DNA from: Billgrantia aerodenitrificans
GTDB taxonomy: Bacteria > Pseudomonadota > Gammaproteobacteria > Pseudomonadales > Halomonadaceae
Assembly (NCBI RefSeq): GCF_021404405.1
Contig: NZ_JABFTV010000002.1
Coordinates: 186,001 to 250,000 of the forward strand
Direction: 5' to 3'
DNA length: 64,000 nt
Shown: piece after piece, positions 57,091-64,000 of the stretch
How the letters are laid out: each line of letters starts with the position of its first letter
How positions within the stretch are numbered: position 1 is the stretch's first letter
Program-made: the position numbers and the translations under genes
The notes under the pieces: model-generated
What the model was told of the DNA's origin: nothing
The model's database searches: none
The model's input: the letters and a program-made list of their open reading frames with translations, nothing else

Positions 57091-57612
57091 ATGACCATGA
57101 AACTCAAGGAAGTCAGTATCGGGCTTCTCGTATTGGCGCTGGCTGTTTTTCTGCTTATCTTCTTGATCCCTGAGGGAGTACCGCAGCCTGGTCGATTGCG
57201 GGAGGGCCAGCTTTCACCGCGTTTCTGGCCACTGGTTGCCACCTCGATACTCTTTTTGTCGGGGCTGGTTTTGACTGCAATGGCCTGGTTTGAAAAAGAG
57301 CAGGCTACTCCCAGCTCGGCCGCCCGCGAGGGGGGTGATGAAGAGCTTCCCTTGAAAAACGCGATTTTGGGTCTGATCGTCGGCTTCATTTTGTTGTCGG
57401 GATACTACTGGGTAATGACACGAGTTGGTATGGTCGTCGCCTCTGCAATAGGAATTGTACTGCTAGGCTATGCGTATGGTGAATGCCGCTGGAAGGTGTT
57501 GGTGACCGTGGCTCTTCTTCTGCCAGTAGCGCTCTACCTCTTCTTTGTCTATGTGGCGGGAATTCCCATTCCCGATCCTCTGGCTCGAGCAGTTTTCCGC
57601 GCCATTTTCTGA
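57091..57612 (+). CDS. tctB: Tripartite tricarboxylate transporter small permease (TctB family)
   Basis: The 173-aa protein has four membrane segments (about 8-28, 45-63, 92-112, 115-160) and a charged loop (66-88), typical of DUF1468/TctB. ATG 57091 follows GAGGG and matches the family start with LKEVSIGLLVLALAVFLL. It is the small membrane subunit of the TctCBA importer. Confidence 0.88.
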   Translation: MTMKLKEVSIGLLVLALAVFLLIFLIPEGVPQPGRLREGQLSPRFWPLVATSILFLSGLVLTAMAWFEKEQATPSSAAREGGDEELPLKNAILGLIVGFILLSGYYWVMTRVGMVVASAIGIVLLGYAYGECRWKVLVTVALLLPVALYLFFVYVAGIPIPDPLARAVFRAIF

Positions 57613-57678
57613 GCGAATACATATCGTTCATGATTCTGAGAATGCTGTCGCCCTGCCCGGGCGAAGAGGGATATATTC

Positions 57679-59199
57679 ATGATTATCGACAACTTTGCAC
57701 AAGGTTTCGAGCTGTTCTTTAGCTGGGGAAACATACTGGCGATATTGGTCGGTGTACTGGTGGGGATAGTTTTTGGGGCCATCCCCGGCCTGACGGGGAC
57801 TATGGCCGTGGCCTTGGTGCTACCCTTTACCTTTTCCCTCGCGCCGGTCACCGGCATCCTGCTATTGGTTGGCGTATACAAGGGGGCAGTATATGGTGGG
57901 TCCATACCTGCAATCTTAATCAAGACGCCGGGCACGCCTGGTGGGGCCTGTACCGTGATGGATGGCTACCCCTTGGCTCGCCAGGGCAAGGCAGGTAAGG
58001 CGCTGAATATGGCGCTCTACTCATCAGCCTGCGCAGATTTTATCTCCAACCTCGCCCTGATTTTCATGGCCGGTTTTATCGCAGCCTTTGCACTTCGCTT
58101 CGGACCGCCCGAGTTTTTTGCCCTAATGTGCTTCTCGCTGACTATCATTGCCGGTGTGTCCGGGAACTCACTGATGAAGGGGTTGGCTTCAGCGGCTTTA
58201 GGCTTGCTCCTTGCCAGTGTGGGGCTCGATATCATTTTCGGTACGCCGCGCTTCGCCTTCGGCGAGGTGGAGCTTACCGCTGGGATCAACTTTATCCCCA
58301 TCCTGATTGGCTTGTTCGCCATGCCAGAGATTATCAATCAGTTTACCAAGCGCTATCGGGTTGTCACTCGTATTGCCGAGGCAGCCAATGCGCGGGTGAG
58401 CTGGCAAGAGTTCAAGGGCTCGCTTCGCAGCATTCTGCGCGGCAGCTTGATCGGTGTGGTACTGGGTGCCATACCGGGTATCGGTGGTGCTCCGGCGGCG
58501 TTCGTTTCCTATGGTGCAGCACAGCGCGCTTCAAAGAATGCAGACAACTTCGGCAAAGGCGAGCTTGAAGGCGTGGCCGCCTCTGAGGCTGGAAATAACG
58601 GCGTCTGCGGTGCGACGATGATCCCGCTGCTGTCTCTGGGAGTGCCAGGGGATGTTATTACGGCAGTGATACTCGGCGCTTTCATGATCCACGGGCTGAC
58701 GCCTGGACCGCTGCTATTCCAAGAGAACATCGATATTGTCTACGCAATCTTCTGCGGGATCCTGCTCAGCTCGGTGTTTATGGTAATGTGGGGAAAGCTG
58801 GGTATCCGTGTATTTTCACGTATTGCTGATATACCCAATACCATTCTTTTTCCCGCAGTTCTGGTGCTCTGTGTCTTCGGGGCCTATGCGGTCAACAGCA
58901 ACCCCTTCGACGTTCTAGTCATGTTCTTGGTCGGCATTCTGGGATTTGCCATGCTCAAAGGAAATATTCCGCCGGCGCCCTTCCTGATTGCCTTCGTGCT
59001 GGGTCCGATGTTGGAAAACAACCTGAGGCGCGCATTGCAAATGTCCAACGGGGATTATTCGATACTGTTGCGAAATGAAATTACTATTTTCTTCCTTGCG
59101 CTGACGGTGTTGTCTTTGATCCTGATCACCGTTCGTAACCTCAAGCGCTGGCGGCGGAGAACGGCAGAAAAGCGTGATGATGCTCCTCTGACGAATTGA
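57679..59199 (+). CDS. tctA: Tripartite tricarboxylate transporter large permease (TctA family)
   Basis: The 506-aa membrane protein has about 12 segments and the TctA marks GIVFGAIPGLTGTMAVALVLPFTF, GSIPAILIKTPGTPGGACTVMDGYPL and GAIPGIGGAPAAFVSYGAAQR. Each half carries the family glycine-rich loop. It is the channel subunit. AGAGGGA lies 9 nt before the start. A terminator follows 102 nt after its stop. Confidence 0.94.
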   Translation: MIIDNFAQGFELFFSWGNILAILVGVLVGIVFGAIPGLTGTMAVALVLPFTFSLAPVTGILLLVGVYKGAVYGGSIPAILIKTPGTPGGACTVMDGYPLARQGKAGKALNMALYSSACADFISNLALIFMAGFIAAFALRFGPPEFFALMCFSLTIIAGVSGNSLMKGLASAALGLLLASVGLDIIFGTPRFAFGEVELTAGINFIPILIGLFAMPEIINQFTKRYRVVTRIAEAANARVSWQEFKGSLRSILRGSLIGVVLGAIPGIGGAPAAFVSYGAAQRASKNADNFGKGELEGVAASEAGNNGVCGATMIPLLSLGVPGDVITAVILGAFMIHGLTPGPLLFQENIDIVYAIFCGILLSSVFMVMWGKLGIRVFSRIADIPNTILFPAVLVLCVFGAYAVNSNPFDVLVMFLVGILGFAMLKGNIPPAPFLIAFVLGPMLENNLRRALQMSNGDYSILLRNEITIFFLALTVLSLILITVRNLKRWRRRTAEKRDDAPLTN

Positions 59200-59300
59200 C
59201 TTATCTATGTGATCTATAAAAAGTAAATCAACCTGGACCAACGGGTCACTTCTAACTGGTACTAAGCGAAAGCATGATTTTAGAGGTAGCCTTACTTGCA

Positions 59301-59325
59301 GGCTCTGCATCAGGCAGAGCCTTTT
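59301..59325 (+). terminator. Rho-independent terminator after tctA
   Basis: The 7-bp stem GGCTCTG (59301-59307) with CAGAGCC (59315-59321) and a 7-nt loop is followed by TTTT. It lies 102 nt after the tctA stop and 46 nt before the next gene, so it probably ends the tctCBA transcript. Confidence 0.8.
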
Positions 59326-59371
59326 ACAGCCTCGTCCATTGCGATAATGAAACTGTTATTGGGAGAGTCAA

Positions 59372-59764
59372 GTGCAACAGCCGAATGTGGAATTTCTCAA
59401 AGCTTTTAGCGATGCCCTGAACCGACACGATATCGATGCAGTGATGGAAATGATGACTGAAGATTGCGTGTTTCATGCGATTGCAGGACCAGAACTGGTT
59501 GGCAAGAGCTTTGTTGGTCAGGCCGAGGTGAGGCAGGGACTGGAGAGTGCGTGGAAGAACGCTCCCGATGCTTGCTGGGTCGATGGTGAACATTTTGTTA
59601 TTGGAGACCGGGGCTTTTCGGAAACCACCTACAAGGGGACGACCACCGATGGAGTGCGTTCCGAGGCGCGGATGATCGATGCCTTCACTTTCCGCGACGG
59701 CAAAATCGCCGTCAAGAACGCTTTCCGCAAGAACCGTCCTCCGATTTCCGGCGGCGACCGCTAA
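59372..59764 (+). CDS. SnoaL/NTF2-like small protein
   Basis: The 130-aa protein has the NTF2-like (cone-fold) layout: an N-terminal helix LKAFSDALNRHDIDAVMEMMTEDCVFH, a central strand set, and DAFTFRDGKIAVKNAFRK. A GTG start at 59372 has GGGAGA 5 nt upstream. Such proteins are often hydratases, isomerases or binding proteins in catabolic clusters. It sits 46 nt before the FAD oxidoreductase gene and may act with it; reaction unknown. Confidence 0.8.
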   Translation: MQQPNVEFLKAFSDALNRHDIDAVMEMMTEDCVFHAIAGPELVGKSFVGQAEVRQGLESAWKNAPDACWVDGEHFVIGDRGFSETTYKGTTTDGVRSEARMIDAFTFRDGKIAVKNAFRKNRPPISGGDR

Positions 59765-59810
59765 GCCTGTTCCTTCGTCACGGCCCAGCAACTATAACAA
59801 GGAGTCGATC

Positions 59811-61250
59811 ATGGAGACCATCGCCAGCAAGGAACGAGACGAGCAGTGTCACCCCACCGATCCTTCTCAGCCTTATGATCCGGCTTACGATCCGCTCAAC
59901 AGTGCGACTCCGGGGCAGGGCCGCGACTATGCTCCCACCTACTGGATCGGCACGGCGGGTGAGCCGCCTGCCGACGATGGCCCGGTGACTTCTGACCTGG
60001 ATGTCGACGTGGCGATCATCGGCGCCGGCTTCACCGGGCTCACCGCTGCCATCTTCCTGGCCCAGGAGTACGGTATTCGCGCCACGGTGCTCGAGGCCAA
60101 TCGTACCAGTTGGGGGTGCAGTACCCGTAACGGGGGCCAGGCTCAGTGCGCCTCGGGGCGACTCAAGCGTTCCCAGTGGATCGAACGATACGGCCTGGAA
60201 ATCGCGCTCAAGCTGCATCGCGAATGCCTGGCGGGCATGGAGACTTTCAAGTCGCTGATTCAGGACATCGATTGCGAGCCTCAACACGGCGGGCATCTGT
60301 ACGTGGCTCATCGTGACAAGGTGATGCCAACCTTGGAAAAGGAGGCCAAGCTGCTACGGGAGACCTTCGACTATGATGCCCGCATCCTCGACGCCGAGAT
60401 GGTAAAGCGGGAGTGGGTCGGTGACCAGGAAGCCGCTGGGGCCATGCATGAACCCGAGGGGATCGGCATCCATGCCGGCAAGCTGGCTTTCGGCTATCTC
60501 AGGAAGGCGAGGTCACTGGGAGCCATGGTGCACCCCTCAAGTCCGGTGCAGGGGTGGGAAACCCGCAACGGTATCCATTACTTGAAGACGCCGGGCGGCG
60601 TGGTCAAGGCGCGTGCGGTGGGTATTGCCACCGGTGGATATACCTCCCAGACCCTGCACCCCGAGCTCAAGAACCGCCTGTTGCCGATCCTGTCGAACTC
60701 GATCGTCACCCGGCCACTCACGCCAGGAGAAATCGATGCCTGCAGTCTGCGGACGCGTCAGGTCATCACCGATACCCGCATATTGCGCCACTATTATCGC
60801 CTGCTGCCTGACAACCGCCTGCAGATTGGCAGCCGTAGTGCTATCACTGGTCGCGATGCACCCAAGAAAAAATACGAGAACCTGCTGGTTGGTAACATGC
60901 ATCGCAAGTTCCCAGAGCTTAAGGGTATCCAGATCGACTATTCCTGGTGGGGCTGGGTCGACATGAGTCACGACATGATGCCGCGCATCTATCAACCCGA
61001 TTCGAAGGAAACGATCTACTATGCAATGGGGTATGGCGGCAACGGTGTGATGTACTCGGCCCAGGCTGGGCGACGCCTGGCCCAGTGGATAGCCGGTGAC
61101 GGCAAGCAGCTCGATCTGCCCATCTTCACCTCCAAACTGCCGTTCCCGAATATACGGGAAATGGTCGAATCCCAGGCCTTCGCTCCCTTTAGGCGCATTG
61201 GCCAGCGGTTTCTCTATCGCTGGTATCATCTGAAAGATGAAGTACTGTAA
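59811..61250 (+). CDS. FAD-dependent oxidoreductase (DadA/PuuB-like amine or amino-acid oxidase)
   Basis: The 479-aa flavoprotein has the ADP-binding motif DVAIIGAGFTGLTAA (66-80), WGCSTRNGGQAQ near the flavin, and the C-terminal FAD contact YAMGYGGNGVMYSAQAGR. The match is to the DAO family, near gamma-glutamylputrescine oxidase (PuuB) and related amine oxidoreductases, where a Cys or His can bind flavin covalently. AAGGAG lies 6 nt before ATG 59811, which defines the start; the longer frame runs into the previous gene. Genes around it suggest oxidation of an amino compound. Confidence 0.88.
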   Translation: METIASKERDEQCHPTDPSQPYDPAYDPLNSATPGQGRDYAPTYWIGTAGEPPADDGPVTSDLDVDVAIIGAGFTGLTAAIFLAQEYGIRATVLEANRTSWGCSTRNGGQAQCASGRLKRSQWIERYGLEIALKLHRECLAGMETFKSLIQDIDCEPQHGGHLYVAHRDKVMPTLEKEAKLLRETFDYDARILDAEMVKREWVGDQEAAGAMHEPEGIGIHAGKLAFGYLRKARSLGAMVHPSSPVQGWETRNGIHYLKTPGGVVKARAVGIATGGYTSQTLHPELKNRLLPILSNSIVTRPLTPGEIDACSLRTRQVITDTRILRHYYRLLPDNRLQIGSRSAITGRDAPKKKYENLLVGNMHRKFPELKGIQIDYSWWGWVDMSHDMMPRIYQPDSKETIYYAMGYGGNGVMYSAQAGRRLAQWIAGDGKQLDLPIFTSKLPFPNIREMVESQAFAPFRRIGQRFLYRWYHLKDEVL

Positions 61251-61314
61251 GTGAATGCAAGTAACCTGATGCCTCCTGCTCCCGCGATGCGCCGTTGCCC
61301 AAGGAAGGGCATAT

Positions 61315-62202
61315 TCAGACTGTGTAGCCCTGGATGAACTCGGCGAAGATGCGCTGAGCCGGTGTGGTGGTTTCTGTCAGCCAGGCGGTTTCGGTCTCCA
61401 GGTAGTTAGTGGCGTCCTTGATGGGCAGGGTGGTGACCCCCTTGCGGATGTAGTTCTCGGCGCACGCTAGATGGATGGTGACGCCGAAGTTCGCGGCAAC
61501 GAAGCCAAAGATCCCTTCACTGTTGAAGGTTTCCTGAAAGATTCTCGGCATGAAACCTGCCGTCATGCAGAGCACATCGAGGTGGCGGCGAAAGTGCTTC
61601 CATCGTTCCATGGAACCTACGATAAAGGGTTCCTCGGCAAGATCTTCCAGCTCAATATATGATCGTGTGGCTAAGGGGTGCTGGTTACTGACTACAGCGA
61701 TGAAGCGGTCCCTTTGGACGGTGAAGGTGGTCAGCCGCGGTGATCGATTAGGTCCTGTCAGGAAAGCAAAATCAATGCGCCCCTCGTCCAACAGCGCAAG
61801 CTGCTCTTCTGTTGATCCAAAGAAGAGATTGATCTTGATGTCCGGATGCAGTGATTTGAACGCCTTTAGAATTTCGGGCAATTTACCAGTGATCGCAAAA
61901 TCGGTATAGCCGATACTGAGCCGCCCGACCTCTCCCTGTCCGGCTCGCCTGGTGTTGGAGATGGCCAAGTCAAGTTGAGCCATGAGTTTTCTGCTCTCCT
62001 CGAGAAAAATGCGTCCTGGCTCGGTGAGCTCTACCTGACGGTTGTTCCTTGTGAGGAGTGGCACGCCGATCGCGTCCTCAAGTTGTTGAATGGTACGGCT
62101 TAAGGCAGGCTGGGCGAGGTTGAGACGCTCTGCAGCCTGACGGAAGTGAAGCAGCTCCGCAACCGCCAGGAAGGCACGAAGGTGACGAATGTCGATTCGC
62201 AT
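61315..62202 (-). CDS. LysR family transcriptional regulator
   Basis: The 295-aa protein has a LysR N-terminal helix-turn-helix (LRAFLAVAELLHFRQAAERLNLAQPALSRTI, in pieces, about 8-40) and a substrate-binding domain (about 90-290). It is divergent from the GltS-like gene and convergent with the FAD oxidoreductase gene. Inverted repeats upstream of its start (62214-62241) fit LysR sites, so it probably controls itself and the gltS-amidohydrolase operon. Confidence 0.92.
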   Translation of the reverse strand: MRIDIRHLRAFLAVAELLHFRQAAERLNLAQPALSRTIQQLEDAIGVPLLTRNNRQVELTEPGRIFLEESRKLMAQLDLAISNTRRAGQGEVGRLSIGYTDFAITGKLPEILKAFKSLHPDIKINLFFGSTEEQLALLDEGRIDFAFLTGPNRSPRLTTFTVQRDRFIAVVSNQHPLATRSYIELEDLAEEPFIVGSMERWKHFRRHLDVLCMTAGFMPRIFQETFNSEGIFGFVAANFGVTIHLACAENYIRKGVTTLPIKDATNYLETETAWLTETTTPAQRIFAEFIQGYTV

Positions 62203-62213
62203 GAGTGATGCCT

Positions 62214-62241
62214 ATTTGGTATCAAATGTTGCTCAATTGAT
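62214..62241. promoter_or_regulatory. Candidate LysR binding site
   Basis: Two overlapping palindromes lie just upstream of the lysR start: ATTTG-gtat-CAAAT (62214-62227) and ATCAA-N11-TTGAT (62221-62241). The second has the spacing of a T-N11-A LysR box with longer arms. It lies between divergent genes, where such regulators usually bind. Confidence 0.5.
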
Positions 62242-62378
62242 ATTATACAAGTCATCCGGCGTTTTCTAGTCTGGTACCACAAGACGTTGTTTCTGTCTTG
62301 TATGCATGAAGAATACTGAAATAAAGAGCCGCTTAAATTCTCTTTTCTTAAATAACAATCACAGCATGAGAGGGTGAT

Positions 62379-63788
62379 ATGCAAGATACATTCCATGGCG
62401 TAATAGCTTTCGCTTTGTTAGCGGGGCTACTGGTGATTGGCAGTGTCCTACGTAATCGTATTCATCTGTTCCGAAACATGCTGATTCCTTCTAGTATCAT
62501 TGGGGGGCTGATTGGTTTTTCTCTGCTTTCTTTGGGTTGGATTCCCGGTTATCAGTCTAGTGATTTTACCGCCCTGACTTTCCACTTCTTTACCCTGAGT
62601 TTCATGTCCCTGTGCTTGACTGGCACGAGCCGGCAAGCCTCACTATCCGGTGGTAGCATTATGCGGGGCGGCATGTGGTTGACCATAATCTGGACGATCA
62701 GCCTAGGGCTTCAGGGGGTGCTCGGCTATCTGGTAATCCTTGGATACGATGCCATGACTGGAGCTGGAGTCAGTGAGTGGCTGGGTGCCATCGTCACCCA
62801 TGGCTTCACCCAAGGCCCCGGGCAGGCGTTAACCTATGGTGGCCTCTGGGAAGGTGAGTACGGTATCGAGCATGCTGCACAGGTCGGCTTGATCTTCGCC
62901 TCGGTAGGCTTCCTGGTGGCCTTCGCCGTCGGGGTGCCAATGGCCAAGCGCTTCATCAATAGTGGCCTCAATGCCAATAAGGCCTCCCAATTGGACGATA
63001 ATTTCCGGTCGGGTTTCTATCCTGCCGACGACTCTCCGGTGGCCGGACGTATGGTGTCACACCCCGCGAGCCTGGATTCCTTGGCCTATCACCTGGGTCT
63101 GCTTGCCGTTGCCTATGTCATCACGCATATTTGGCTGGTGTTCATGCAGGGCGTGGTGGCGGGTGCCGAGCCGGGTGGCATCAATCTGGATGTGCTATTT
63201 AGCCACAACCTCTTTTTCCTGCATGGGCTAGGTGTCTGTGTACTGATGCGCCTGATCATCGATCGGCTGGGCATGAGTCATCGCATCGATGATGAGAGCC
63301 TCAAGCGGATCACCGGGTCGTCGGTGGATTTCATGGTCGTCGGTACCTTGATGAGTATCCAGTTCTCGGTCCTCTACGCGCTGCTGGCGCCAATCGTTCT
63401 GGTAGCCATTAGCGTAACGGTTGCGACGCTTATCATCTGCCTTTTCATTGGTCGGCTAAGTGGCAAGCTGGGGCATGAACGTGCGCTGACATCCTTTGGC
63501 TGTTGCTGTGGCTCGACAGGAAGCGGGCTGCTGCTGCTGCGGATGATGGATGCCGACTTCAGCACCTCGGTGCCGAAAGAACTGGCCTTCTTCAACCTAG
63601 CGATCATCCTCTCCACCTTTCACATCCTGTTCATCTTCGCGCCGCTGGTGCCCTCTTTGGGAGGCTGGGGCTATTTTGCCGTCTTCGGTGGCACGGCACT
63701 GCTCTTCGTCGCCGTTATTCCCCTGATGCTGTTCTGGCGTCCCTCCACCTCTGCCGGAACGGTGGCAACGAAGGGAGTGACATCATGA
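62379..63788 (+). CDS. Sodium/glutamate symporter family protein (GltS-like)
   Basis: The 469-aa membrane protein has about eleven hydrophobic segments. The GltS-type repeats include LRNMLIPSSIIGGLIGF-like (here FRNMLIPSSIIGGLIGF), VTHGFTQGPGQALTYGG and GCCCGSTGSGLLLLRM. E. coli GltS is about 400 residues; the extra length is in central and C-terminal loops. It should take up glutamate or a related acid with Na+. GAGAGGG lies before ATG 62379. It overlaps the next gene by 4 nt (ATGA), so the two are coupled. Confidence 0.82.
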   Translation: MQDTFHGVIAFALLAGLLVIGSVLRNRIHLFRNMLIPSSIIGGLIGFSLLSLGWIPGYQSSDFTALTFHFFTLSFMSLCLTGTSRQASLSGGSIMRGGMWLTIIWTISLGLQGVLGYLVILGYDAMTGAGVSEWLGAIVTHGFTQGPGQALTYGGLWEGEYGIEHAAQVGLIFASVGFLVAFAVGVPMAKRFINSGLNANKASQLDDNFRSGFYPADDSPVAGRMVSHPASLDSLAYHLGLLAVAYVITHIWLVFMQGVVAGAEPGGINLDVLFSHNLFFLHGLGVCVLMRLIIDRLGMSHRIDDESLKRITGSSVDFMVVGTLMSIQFSVLYALLAPIVLVAISVTVATLIICLFIGRLSGKLGHERALTSFGCCCGSTGSGLLLLRMMDADFSTSVPKELAFFNLAIILSTFHILFIFAPLVPSLGGWGYFAVFGGTALLFVAVIPLMLFWRPSTSAGTVATKGVTS

Positions 63789-64000
63789 CGACGGTGTATG
63801 TGGCACGCAAGATTCTGACGATGAACCCCTCCCAACCCGAGGCCACCCATATCGCGGTACGGGATGGCCGCATCCTGGCCGTGGGCTCCGAGGAAGCCAT
63901 GCGGGGGCTGGGACAGGTCAAGCTGGATGGGCGATTCTCGGAGCAGGTGATTCTTCCCGGTTTCGTCGAGGGACATAGCCATGCGCTGGAAGGGGCCGTG
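63785..64000 (+). CDS. Amidohydrolase family protein (amidohydrolase 3 type; partial, cut by window end)
   Basis: The frame is open to the window edge (72 codons). It starts MTTVYVARKILTMNP, then has AVRDGRILAVGS and VILPGFVEGHSHA, the standard opening of amidohydrolases of the YtcJ/amidohydrolase-3 type, with the first metal histidines in GHSH. It overlaps the GltS-like gene by 4 nt. The remaining metal ligands and the C-terminus are outside the window, so substrate cannot be inferred. Confidence 0.85.
   Translation, partial: MTTVYVARKILTMNPSQPEATHIAVRDGRILAVGSEEAMRGLGQVKLDGRFSEQVILPGFVEGHSHALEGAV

Overview
The window is high-GC, gene-dense bacterial chromosome with 54 protein-coding genes, two of them cut by the window edges. 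I see no tRNA, rRNA, insertion sequence, phage gene or CRISPR array. The gene families point to a gammaproteobacterium, most likely a Halomonas-like member of the Halomonadaceae. The pointers are an OapA/LysM-type M23 peptidase, many TRAP, TTT and ABC uptake systems, sbcCD next to nfi, a DUF1415 gene and acidic exported proteins. This placement is inference, because no marker gene is present.

Layout. 1-6.6 kb: peptidoglycan peptidase (partial), pirin with a divergent LysR regulator, glutathionyl-hydroquinone reductase, YaiI-type protein, and a DEAD-box RNA helicase with a 440-nt leader. 6.6-26.3 kb: a pentose/pentonate catabolic locus. One minus-strand operon carries a TRAP transporter and an FAH-family (KDX dehydratase-like) enzyme. 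Divergent to it are two IlvD/Edd dehydratases (L-arabinonate type and D-xylonate type), a DMT exporter and a FadR-type GntR regulator. A ROK regulator then faces a plus-strand operon of xylose dehydrogenase (SDR), a sugar ABC transporter, a TIM-barrel isomerase/epimerase, a Gfo/Idh/MocA oxidoreductase, an aldose 1-epimerase and an SMP-30 lactonase. Together these give the oxidative, non-phosphorylating (Weimberg-type) route pentose -> lactone -> pentonate -> 2-keto-3-deoxypentonate -> 2-oxoglutarate semialdehyde. The last enzyme, the semialdehyde dehydrogenase, is not in the window. Two matching 21-bp inverted repeats between the ROK gene and the xylose dehydrogenase gene look like operators.

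26.3-44 kb: ArgE-like deacetylase, ABM-domain membrane protein, KatG with its terminator, an MHYT-PAS-GGDEF-EAL c-di-GMP protein whose GGDEF site is degenerate, exported alpha/beta hydrolase, YciI-like protein, sbcDC, endonuclease V, DUF1415, aldo-keto reductase, OsmC, and a translationally coupled amidoligase plus class-I glutamine-amidotransferase/C26 hydrolase pair. 44-51 kb: YbiO-like MscS channel, an unrecognised 508-aa membrane protein, a CBS-BON protein, a class V aminotransferase and a PmtA-like methyltransferase.

51-64 kb: a spermidine/putrescine-type ABC importer and a TctCBA tripartite transporter. These are followed by an NTF2-like protein, a DadA/PuuB-like FAD oxidoreductase, a LysR regulator, a GltS-like symporter and the start of an amidohydrolase. 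From about 55.8 kb the base composition is visibly more AT-rich than upstream, and this part reads like an accessory uptake and catabolism segment for organic or amino acids.
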